Below are positions 18,060 to 24,902 of a DNA stretch of 64,000 nucleotides, piece by piece. How positions within the stretch are numbered: the first letter of the stretch is position 1; each line of letters begins with the position of its first letter. The stretch is taken from positions 1-64,000 of the forward strand of contig DDQG01000042.1 in NCBI GenBank assembly GCA_002342585.1, given 5' to 3'. The position numbers and the translations under genes are program-made. The notes under the pieces were generated by a model. The model had not been told where the DNA came from. It saw only the letters and a list, made by a program, of their open reading frames with translations, and ran no database searches. Origin of the DNA: Prevotellaceae bacterium UBA2448 (GTDB lineage: Bacteria; Bacteroidota; Bacteroidia; Bacteroidales; Bacteroidaceae).

Positions 18060-18148
18060 AGAAAAAGAAAATTTAGTTAGTAAAAAGTTAATATAAAAAT
18101 TTAGTTAGTTGTATCTGTCTATCAGCAACATGAGTAGGTATAAACACG

Positions 18149-18185
18149 AAAAACGTGCAAAGAGTCCGACGACTCTTCACACGTT
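18149..18185 (-). terminator. strong hairpin with U run in the leader of the secreted-protein gene
   Basis: As minus-strand RNA, AACGUG-UG-AAGAGUC pairs with GACUCUU-UG-CACGUU around the loop GUCG, giving a continuous 15-bp stem (two G-U pairs in the middle) followed by three further U. It lies 290 bp past the stop of the second DUF4143 gene and 90 bp before the secreted-protein ATG. It could end the first or attenuate the second. Confidence 0.6.
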
Positions 18186-18476
18186 CTTATATATTATACA
18201 ATGTAGAGGTTTCTAACTATGCTGTCAGAAATACCCCCCCCAATTGTTAAAATATCGGCTTTAAACATATTCATGATCTCCAAGGTTGGAATTGCAAAAG
18301 TATGGAGTATTTGTATTATAAACAATGTTTTTTGCAAAAATTTTTAAATCCAGCCTCTTTCATATCATTTCTGCGCAGAAAATGTCTTATTTCGGAAGAG
18401 ATATCTCACACTGAATTTGTTGATACGAGAATGTCACTCAATTCATGGGTTATATACAAAACTTACCTGTGCCGCT
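18186..18476. other. non-coding interval upstream of the secreted-protein gene
   Basis: Contains a run of eight C (18234-18241) and a possible minus-strand -7 box. A 67-codon plus-strand frame at 18302 runs into the ATPase gene and has no supporting features. Nothing else is recognised. Confidence 0.5.
18295..18302 (-). promoter_or_regulatory. candidate -7 box for the secreted-protein gene
   Basis: The minus strand reads TACTTTTG, matching TAnnTTTG. If used, it gives a leader of about 230 nt containing the 18149-18185 hairpin. A weaker TAACTTTT nearer the gene could be used instead. Confidence 0.35.
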
Positions 18477-19685
18477 TTACAATAATGTTTCAAGATCGCA
18501 ACTGAGGAAATCCTCCAAACTTACCCCGCCAGTTCCTACAATAAAGGCCCGCTTGGGAGCGAAAGCTTCCACAAAAGCAGGAAGTCCCGAATTCATTCCC
18601 CTGCGACCACTTTTCACTTCTATTGCTGTTATACCATTATCACCAGCGATGATGAAATCTACCTCTTTGTCTTTTTCACCTTTTATTCTTGATGATTCTC
18701 GCCAATAGTAAACATTATAGTCTAACTCTTCAGCCATGCTAAGCAAATATGAGCCCACGGCACTCTCAACCCATCGTCCCCATGCATTTGGATCGCTCCT
18801 GTCGGTAAAGAAACCACGACCCTTGTAGGCAGTCAACAAGGCATTATTATAAACTTGATATTTTGGAATTGAACCGCGTTTGCGAGCATCTTCCTTAGCA
18901 TATTTTTGTATGGCTGTTAATAAAGAGCACTGCTTCAAAATTTCCAGATAAGATGCCAGCGTCGTCACGTTTCCAGCATCCTGTAATTGTCCTATCAGTT
19001 TGGTCAATGACAGTATCTCAGACGAATAGCTACACCCCAATTCAAACAGTTGCTTCATTAGAACAGGTTTGTAAATATTTGACGTCATTATCACATCTTT
19101 CTCGATTGCAGGGGTAACCAATGAATCTTTTATGTACTTCCTCCATCGGCGTTCGTTATGTATCAAATGAGCAGGACCTGGATAGCCTCCAAAATAAATA
19201 TACTCATCCAAGTTCATCCCAAAAGCATCCTGCATCTCCCGATAGCTCCAATGAGGCATTCTAATTAGTTCATAGCGTCCTGCCAGAGATTCAGTCAGTC
19301 CTTTTTTCAGCAATAGACGGCTACTTCCAAGCAATACAACTTTAATATTCACTTTATTTCGCGAGTCTGCATCCCATTCTCTTTTCACCCCTTCACTCCA
19401 ATTGTCAATCTTCTGTACTTCATCAATCACGAGCAAAAACTCTTCATTTCCACGAAGCATCATCGTGGTACGAGCAGCTTCCCACACCCGGTGAATCCAG
19501 TCTAAATCATTAGGATCAACGCTATCAGCCACCTCTATCACACGAGGAATTTCAATCTGTTCCAACACCTGTTCCACAAGTGTTGATTTTCCCACTTGTC
19601 TGGGTCCAGCCAATACTTGCATAAACTTACGAGGTTCCAATATCCGTTCTTTTAACAGATCGAACTGCCTGCGTACATATTTCAT
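18477..19685 (-). CDS. P-loop ATPase of the AAA_14/DUF4143 type
   Basis: 402 residues. Walker A GPRQVGKST is at 27-35, Walker B is EFLLVIDEVQKI at about 81-92, and a DUF4143 region starts near 190. The C-terminus carries EVDFIIAGDNGITAIEVKSG, a D-x(n)-ExK arrangement like PD-(D/E)XK nucleases, a recurrent feature of this family. Cellular role unknown. The gene is probably single. Three identical 22-bp repeats lie 30 bp before its ATG. Sequence is clearly divergent from the 12899-14074 member, so the two are not a recent duplication. Confidence 0.87.
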   Translation of the reverse strand: MKYVRRQFDLLKERILEPRKFMQVLAGPRQVGKSTLVEQVLEQIEIPRVIEVADSVDPNDLDWIHRVWEAARTTMMLRGNEEFLLVIDEVQKIDNWSEGVKREWDADSRNKVNIKVVLLGSSRLLLKKGLTESLAGRYELIRMPHWSYREMQDAFGMNLDEYIYFGGYPGPAHLIHNERRWRKYIKDSLVTPAIEKDVIMTSNIYKPVLMKQLFELGCSYSSEILSLTKLIGQLQDAGNVTTLASYLEILKQCSLLTAIQKYAKEDARKRGSIPKYQVYNNALLTAYKGRGFFTDRSDPNAWGRWVESAVGSYLLSMAEELDYNVYYWRESSRIKGEKDKEVDFIIAGDNGITAIEVKSGRRGMNSGLPAFVEAFAPKRAFIVGTGGVSLEDFLSCDLETLL

Positions 19686-19714
19686 ATATTTGATTTTAAA
19701 CTATTTATTATACA

Positions 19715-19780
19715 AATTTTACTCAATTCTTGCTGCAATTTTACTCAATTCTTGCTGCAATTTTACTCAATTCTTGCTGC
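19715..19780 (-). repeat. three identical 22-bp direct repeats upstream of the second DUF4143 ATPase
   Basis: Exact tandem copies at 19715-19736, 19737-19758 and 19759-19780, with core TTTTACTCAATTCTTGC. The period is about two helical turns, so a protein could bind all three on one face. They end 30 bp before the ATPase start. Confidence 0.85.
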
Positions 19781-19912
19781 AAAACTACACTTTTAAATTC
19801 AAACTGCCAAATAATTTTCATCCTTTCCTTATCGCTTCTCAAGAGAAATCATTCAAAAATCTAAAAAAGCATAAAGCAATAAACAATTCTCTAATTCTTG
19901 ATAAAACACGCA

Positions 19913-20046
19913 GAAATTTCTTTTTCATCGAGAATAATTCTATGTTCATAACTTATGAACTTATGTTCACGGCTTACGAACTTATGTTCATAACTTATGA
20001 ACTTATGTTCACAACTCATGAACATAAACTTCATAGGCAAGAAAAA
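19913..20046. repeat. dispersed repeat element, copy 1: four 21-bp palindromic units
   Basis: Palindromic 17-mers start at 19944, 19965, 19986 and 20007, exactly 21 bp apart. The first and third are GTTCATAACTTATGAAC, the others degenerate (GTTCACGGCTTACGAAC and GTTCACAACTCATGAAC). Flanks TTTCTTTTTCATCGAGAA before and ATAGGCA-AGAAAA-like sequence after are shared with copy 2 at 63553-63686. It lies in the 464-bp gap between the ATPase and rpoN. Confidence 0.88.
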
Positions 20047-20132
20047 GTTTTTTTATACACGACTTTCCAAATGTTTCAAATTTATTTTTTCGTTTATTCT
20101 CGGAGAAAAGTTTCTATGTCGTGAAAATATTG

Positions 20133-20140
20133 TAACTTCG
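20133..20140 (+). promoter_or_regulatory. -7 box for the rpoN operon
   Basis: TAACTTCG, a near match to TAnnTTTG, ends only 9 bp before the rpoN ATG, so the transcript would have a very short leader. Confidence 0.4.
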
Positions 20141-20149
20141 CGCCCGTAA

Positions 20150-21706
20150 ATGGCACTGGAACAGAGACAATATCAGGTACAGACGGAGGCGCAGCTGCTG
20201 AAGTTGTCGCCACTGCAACTTATGACGACAAAGTTGCTGGAACTGCCTATTGTCGAACTGGAACAGAGGGTGAAGGACGAAGCCATTGATAATATCACCC
20301 TGGAGACAGGAGTAGCTCCCGACCACGAAGGGGAGGAATATGATGATGAAAGGAAAGCCGCCGACTCCGATGGGGAGATATACGATGACGAAAGGGAAGC
20401 CCCCAACCCCGAAGGGGAGGAAGATTCTGAGTATTCAGACGAGTATGGGAATAACAGCAACTATGATGACCAGTACGATTCTGATGAGTTGCCCGTGTAT
20501 AGCCAGAATGGCAGTGGGGAGGATAAGCAGGAGTATGTGATAGGAGAAACGGTGTCGTTCGTGGATAGTCTGATGGAACAACTGGTTGATTTCGACCTGA
20601 CTGCTCACCAGCGCACATTGGTGGAATATCTGATAAATTCGCTCAACGACAACGGTTTCATCGAGAATCCTCTGTACCGAATTGCCGATGAAATGCTGTT
20701 TCAGCACAACATAGAAACTACCGAGGAGGAACTGGAGGAGGCGCTGAAGGTGCTGCAGCAGTTCGACCCTGCCGGCATAGGAGCAAGGGACACGAGAGAG
20801 TGTCTGCTGTTGCAGATTGACCGCAAGATGAACGATAAGGAACATCTGCTGGGCGATAAGTATTTCCTGCTGGAGGAAGGCAGAACCATCGTGGCCGACC
20901 ACTACGAACTGTTCGTAAACAATAATACGGAGAAGCTTTCGAGACTGCTGAATATTTCACCGGCAAGACTGAAACTCATCTTCGACGAACTGAAGAAACT
21001 GAATCTGCACCCAGGACTGGCTCTGACGGAGTCGGCACGCGACAGGGTGAGCACAGCAGTGCCCGATTTCATCGTTGAAACCGACGAAAACGGACAAATC
21101 AGTTGCCGACTGAACAACGGAGAACTGCCCACTATGCGCATAAACCGAGAGTATGTAAACCAACTCAAGGCTTACGAGCAGACTGAACGCAAACTTAGCA
21201 GGAGCGAACAGGATTTCGTGACCTATACTCGCAATAAGATTGACTCTGCAAAACTCTTCATCGAGGCTGTGCGACAGAGAAACAATACTCTGCTGAAGAC
21301 TATGAATGCTATCATCGCTCTGCAGAAGCAGTTTTTCCAGACTCAAGACCCTGACGACCTGCAACCGCTCATTCTGAAGGATGTGGCTGAGAAGGCAGGA
21401 TTCGACATTTCCACCGTGTCGAGAGTGAGAAACAGCAAGCACTGCATGATTGACGGACATATCTATCCGCTCACATTCTTCTTCAAGCAGTCGCGAATAA
21501 ACGCACAAGGGGAGACTCTCGATGCTGACAAGACGAAGAGTGCAATTAAGCAACTCATAGAAACAGAAGACAAGACTGCTCCGCTGGCAGACGGACAAAT
21601 AGCAGAACTGCTCAGCAAGCAGGGAATCAATATAAAACGACGTACTGTGGCAAAATATCGCGATGAAATGGGTATTCCACCAGTACAAAAACGTTTAAGC
21701 TTATGA
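20150..21706 (+). CDS. rpoN: RNA polymerase sigma-54 factor
   Basis: 518 residues. Region I is at the start (QTEAQLLKLSPLQLMTTKLLE cut: QLLKLSPLQLMTTKLLELPI) and the RpoN box RRTVAKYRDEM is at 497-507, with the core-binding and helix-turn-helix parts between (DISTVSRVRNSKH). It directs RNA polymerase to -24/-12 promoters and needs an enhancer-binding ATPase; none is in this window. Between region I and the core-binding domain, residues about 48-125 form a very acidic stretch with near-repeats of about 14 residues (GEEYDDERKAADSD and GEIYDDEREAPNPE). First gene of the rpoN-purE-ispG-queH operon. Confidence 0.95.
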   Translation: MALEQRQYQVQTEAQLLKLSPLQLMTTKLLELPIVELEQRVKDEAIDNITLETGVAPDHEGEEYDDERKAADSDGEIYDDEREAPNPEGEEDSEYSDEYGNNSNYDDQYDSDELPVYSQNGSGEDKQEYVIGETVSFVDSLMEQLVDFDLTAHQRTLVEYLINSLNDNGFIENPLYRIADEMLFQHNIETTEEELEEALKVLQQFDPAGIGARDTRECLLLQIDRKMNDKEHLLGDKYFLLEEGRTIVADHYELFVNNNTEKLSRLLNISPARLKLIFDELKKLNLHPGLALTESARDRVSTAVPDFIVETDENGQISCRLNNGELPTMRINREYVNQLKAYEQTERKLSRSEQDFVTYTRNKIDSAKLFIEAVRQRNNTLLKTMNAIIALQKQFFQTQDPDDLQPLILKDVAEKAGFDISTVSRVRNSKHCMIDGHIYPLTFFFKQSRINAQGETLDADKTKSAIKQLIETEDKTAPLADGQIAELLSKQGINIKRRTVAKYRDEMGIPPVQKRLSL

Positions 21707-22326
21707 CAGAGAAACGCCTGATGCAAATAGCCAAGACACTATCTATAGTGTTTTCGCCTTTCTATACTCCGCTATGGGTTCTCGTCGTGCTGTTTTTCTG
21801 TAGCTACCTGCAACTGCTGCCTCTGCCCTACAGACTTTTCATTCTGTTCATGGTGTTTATCTTCACTGTGCTCATCCCACAACTGGGAATCAACATTTTC
21901 AGAATGGTGATGCAATGGACACACATGCAGATGTCGCACCGCGAACACCGACACATGCCCTATATGCTGACTATCTGCAGTTATACGGTTTGTCTGATGC
22001 TGATGACAAGGATGAATGTGGCTATGTTCGTAAGAGGCATTGTGATGGCAGCATTCGTATCACAGATTATCTGTGTTTTCATAAATGCCTGGTGGAAGGT
22101 GAGCACCCACATGGTGGGCATGGGAGGTCTGGTAGGAGCGCTGCTGGCATTCAGCAATCTGTTCTATTTCAATCCGCTATGGTACACCTGCGGACTAATC
22201 ATACTGAGCGGAGCAGTAGGCACAAGCCGCATCATACTGAGACAACACTCGCTGGCTCAGGTGTTGGTAGGCTTCGGCATAGGCTTTGTCTGCTCACTGG
22301 TATTTATCCTATTGGCTTGGATGTAA
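21703..22326 (+). CDS. PAP2-like integral membrane protein (degenerate active site)
   Basis: 207 residues with about six membrane segments. The C-terminal half recalls type-2 phosphatidic acid phosphatases: STHMVGMGGLVGAL stands where PSGH is expected and SRIILRQHSLAQ where SR-x5-H-x3-D is expected (Gln for Asp), while the KX6RP motif is not evident. Catalysis is therefore doubtful. Its ATG overlaps the rpoN stop (ATGA), and purE follows after 16 bp. Confidence 0.65.
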   Translation: MTEKRLMQIAKTLSIVFSPFYTPLWVLVVLFFCSYLQLLPLPYRLFILFMVFIFTVLIPQLGINIFRMVMQWTHMQMSHREHRHMPYMLTICSYTVCLMLMTRMNVAMFVRGIVMAAFVSQIICVFINAWWKVSTHMVGMGGLVGALLAFSNLFYFNPLWYTCGLIILSGAVGTSRIILRQHSLAQVLVGFGIGFVCSLVFILLAWM

Positions 22327-22342
22327 TTTAAAAACTGAAAAT

Positions 22343-22849
22343 ATGACACCAATCGTTTCAATTATCATGGGCAGCACAAGCGACCTGCCCGTTATGGAGA
22401 AAGCAGCACAGTTTTTGGATGAGATGCAAATCCCATTCGAGATGAACGCATTGTCAGCTCACAGAACACCAGACGCAGTAGAGGCGTTTGCAAAGGGAGC
22501 AAAGGAGCGCGGCATCAAGGTAATCATCGCTGGTGCAGGAATGGCAGCAGCTCTGCCAGGAGTAATCGCAGCAAGCACTACTCTGCCAGTTATCGGAGTA
22601 CCCATCAAAGGCAGTGTGCTCGATGGAATGGATGCTGTGTTCTCAATCATGCAAATGCCTCCGGGAATTCCTGTAGCTACAGTAGCTATCAACGGCGCTC
22701 TGAATGCTGCCATCCTCGCTGTGGAGATGATGGCTCTTGCCGACGAAGCTCTTGCCGAGAAGTTTGCCGACTACAAGAAGGGACTTTGCAAGAAGATTGA
22801 AAAGGCAAATGCAGAACTTAAGGAAGTGAAATATAAGTTTAAGTGTTAA
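22343..22849 (+). CDS. purE: N5-carboxyaminoimidazole ribonucleotide mutase
   Basis: 168 residues from ATG 22343. An upstream in-frame start at 22286 lies inside the previous gene. Conserved PurE motifs are GSTSDLPVM near the start, SAHRTPD, and AGAGMAAALPGV. It converts N5-CAIR to CAIR in de novo purine synthesis. No purK is adjacent. The C-terminal 20 residues are Lys-rich. Confidence 0.95.
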   Translation: MTPIVSIIMGSTSDLPVMEKAAQFLDEMQIPFEMNALSAHRTPDAVEAFAKGAKERGIKVIIAGAGMAAALPGVIAASTTLPVIGVPIKGSVLDGMDAVFSIMQMPPGIPVATVAINGALNAAILAVEMMALADEALAEKFADYKKGLCKKIEKANAELKEVKYKFKC

Positions 22850-22906
22850 GCCGCTAATCTTTGTCGTCATATCGATATATCGAAATATCGTTATGTCGAA
22901 GCGGCT
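22849..22906 (+). repeat. octamer array inside a hairpin between purE and ispG
   Basis: Four 8-bp units in register at 22869-22900 (ATATCGAT, ATATCGAA, ATATCGTT, ATGTCGAA) are enclosed by the 7-bp inverted repeat AGCCGCT (22849-22855) and AGCGGCT (22900-22906). The fold would place a GC-rich stem around an AT-rich repeat loop in the intergenic message. Confidence 0.75.
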
Positions 22907-22921
22907 CCAAAAGGAAAAACC

Positions 22922-24307
22922 ATGTACACAAGAAGGAAGAGCAGCGAGGTTGTCGTAGGCAATGTGAAGATAGGCGGCAAGAACCCTATCCGCATTCAGT
23001 CGATGGCAAATACCTCGACAATGGATACTGAGGGCAGTGTGGCTCAGGCAATGCGAATAGTTGATGCCGGTGGTGAGATAGTGCGTTTCACCACTCAGGG
23101 ACAGCGTGAGGCACAGAATATGCAAAACATAAAAGATGGTTTGCGAGTTGCCGGCTATGATGTTCCATTGGTGGCTGATGTACACTTCAACGCAGCTGTG
23201 GCTGATACAGCAGCTACAATATGTGAGAAGGTTCGCATCAATCCAGGCAATTATGTAGATCCCGCCCGCACATTCAAGAGCCTGGAATATACAGACGAGG
23301 AATATGCCGATGAAATCAAGAAAATCGAAAGTCGGTTCGTACCTTTCCTGAATATCTGCAAGCAGCACAATACTGCTATCCGCATAGGAGTGAATCACGG
23401 TTCGCTGTCGGATCGCATCATGTCGCGCTATGGCGATACTCCAGCAGGTATGGTGGAGTCGTGTATGGAGTTCCTCCGTATCTGTGTAAAGGAAAATTTC
23501 AGCAATGTAGTTATCTCAATCAAGGCAAGCAACACCGTCGTAATGGTTCGCACTGTACGACTGCTCGTAAGCGAGATGGAGAAGGAAGGGATGGCTTTTC
23601 CACTGCACCTCGGAGTGACTGAAGCAGGAGAAGGCGAAGACGGCAGAATAAAGAGTGCTGTGGGCATTGGTGCCCTGCTCTGTGAGGGCATAGGCGACAC
23701 GATAAGAGTAAGTCTGTCGGAAGCTCCGGAGAAGGAAATCCCTGTTGCCCAAAAACTGGTGGAGATGATTCCTGACTGTGCTAAGATAAGGGAAGAGGCT
23801 AAGGCAACCATCAAGGACGACACAGTGACTCTGAGCCTCAACGAAGGTAAATGGGAGGACTTGCAACTGAAGGCTGCTATGGCTACAGGAGCTCTTTTCA
23901 TCGATGGATTGGCACATAAATTGGAAATCAAGAACGAGGGATTCTCGAAAGAAAAACTCACTGACCTTGCCGATTCAATACTGCAGGCTGCAAGAGTTAA
24001 GTTCGTAAAAACAGAATATATTTCCTGTCCTGGTTGCGGTCGCACTCTGTACAATCTGGAAGAGACTATTGCGAAAATAAAGGAAGCTACCAAACACCTC
24101 GTAGGACTGAAGATAGGTATCATGGGATGTATCGTAAACGGTCCAGGCGAGATGGCTGATGCCGACTATGGTTATGTAGGTGCCGGAGTAGGCAAAATCA
24201 GTCTGTACAAGGGTAAGCAGTGTATCGAAAAGAATATACCCGAAGCAGAGGCAGTAAGCCGACTGCTGGAGTTGATAAAAAATGACAGGTTAGAGGTTAG
24301 GGGTTAG
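22922..24307 (+). CDS. ispG: 4-hydroxy-3-methylbut-2-enyl diphosphate synthase, short A* form
   Basis: 461 residues. The TIM-barrel part is residues 1 to about 275 (NPIRIQSMANTSTMDTEG; RINPGNY). The 4Fe-4S part has CPGC at 369-372, Cys403 and Glu410 in MGCIVNGPGE. It makes HMBPP in the MEP isoprenoid pathway. From memory, Bacteroidetes enzymes carry a large A* insert and are about 600 residues, while the E. coli type has none (about 370). Here the insert is reduced to about 75-80 residues (near 280-355) but keeps the LKAAMATGALFIDGL segment. The final codons and the TAG stop come from the downstream heptamer array. Confidence 0.93.
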   Translation: MYTRRKSSEVVVGNVKIGGKNPIRIQSMANTSTMDTEGSVAQAMRIVDAGGEIVRFTTQGQREAQNMQNIKDGLRVAGYDVPLVADVHFNAAVADTAATICEKVRINPGNYVDPARTFKSLEYTDEEYADEIKKIESRFVPFLNICKQHNTAIRIGVNHGSLSDRIMSRYGDTPAGMVESCMEFLRICVKENFSNVVISIKASNTVVMVRTVRLLVSEMEKEGMAFPLHLGVTEAGEGEDGRIKSAVGIGALLCEGIGDTIRVSLSEAPEKEIPVAQKLVEMIPDCAKIREEAKATIKDDTVTLSLNEGKWEDLQLKAAMATGALFIDGLAHKLEIKNEGFSKEKLTDLADSILQAARVKFVKTEYISCPGCGRTLYNLEETIAKIKEATKHLVGLKIGIMGCIVNGPGEMADADYGYVGAGVGKISLYKGKQCIEKNIPEAEAVSRLLELIKNDRLEVRG

Positions 24308-24350
24308 AGTTGATAGATAATAGATAATAGATAATAGTTGATAGTTGATG
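24288..24350 (+). repeat. nine-unit heptamer array joining ispG stop to queH start
   Basis: Nine 7-bp units in exact register: GGTTAGA, GGTTAGG, GGTTAGA, GTTGATA, then GATAATA three times, GTTGATA and GTTGATG. The TAG of ispG lies in unit 3 and the ATG of queH is the last three bases of unit 9, so the whole junction is repeat-derived. Confidence 0.9.
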
Positions 24351-24902
24351 GAAAAGGAGGTATTATTGCATTCTTGTTGTGCGCCCTGTTCGAGTGCCAT
24401 ACTCGAATGGATGCTTGCTAATGGAGTGCGCCCTACTATCTTCTATTGCAATCCTAACATCTTTCCAGAGGAAGAATACACAATAAGAAAACAGGAGATA
24501 ACGAGATATGCCGAGAAATTAGGTCTGAGGATTATAGACGATGACTACAACCATCAGGCTTGGTTGGATTTTGTGAAGGGTTACGAAAAGGAACCTGAAA
24601 GGGGAAAACGTTGTCTTATGTGTTTTAAATACCGATTGCTCCGTTCTGCACAGAAATGCAAAGAACTGGGTTTGCAGGAATTCACCACCACTTTGGCATC
24701 GAGTAGATGGAAGTCGCTCGAACAGATTACAGAAGCCGGAGAGTGGGCTGCAGAACATGTCGGAGGTGATGTGCGTTTTGACTCCAGAAACTGGCGCAAG
24801 GGAGGTCTTCAGGAACGCAGGAATCAGTTGCTGAAGGAAAACGGTTTCTATAATCAGAGGTATTGCGGGTGCGAGTTTAGCGTACCCAGTGTTCAGGATT
24901 GA
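24348..24902 (+). CDS. queH: epoxyqueuosine reductase QueH
   Basis: 184 residues from ATG 24348. Family Cys motifs are present: HSCCAPC (Cys10, 11, 14), KRCLMCF near 88-93 and YCGCEFS near the end. QueH (DUF208) reduces epoxyqueuosine to queuosine in tRNA using an iron-sulfur cluster. The start codon is the last repeat unit of the upstream heptamer array, and there is no Shine-Dalgarno sequence. Its 3' end overlaps the convergent EnvC-like gene by 26 bp. Confidence 0.93.
   Translation: MEKEVLLHSCCAPCSSAILEWMLANGVRPTIFYCNPNIFPEEEYTIRKQEITRYAEKLGLRIIDDDYNHQAWLDFVKGYEKEPERGKRCLMCFKYRLLRSAQKCKELGLQEFTTTLASSRWKSLEQITEAGEWAAEHVGGDVRFDSRNWRKGGLQERRNQLLKENGFYNQRYCGCEFSVPSVQD

Noticed and set aside
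18234..18241. Run of eight C as a phase-variation tract
   Set aside because: It lies outside any gene and not between identifiable promoter elements, so slippage there has no clear consequence.
12899..19685. The two DUF4143 ATPases as ends of a mobile element around the secreted protein
   Set aside because: The proteins are divergent, the upstream repeats are unrelated, both point the same way, and no flanking direct or inverted repeats frame the block.
19944..20023. Possible CRISPR array
   Set aside because: The repeat units are 21 bp with only 4 bp between palindromes, so there are no spacers, and no cas genes are present.
19690..20124. 144-codon plus-strand frame with repeated MFITYEL residues
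   Set aside because: The repeats come from the 21-bp palindromic array and the upstream part translates the 22-bp iterons. There is no promoter or ribosome site, and the composition is not protein-like.
22643..23398. 251-codon minus-strand frame
   Set aside because: Antisense to purE and ispG, both certain genes.
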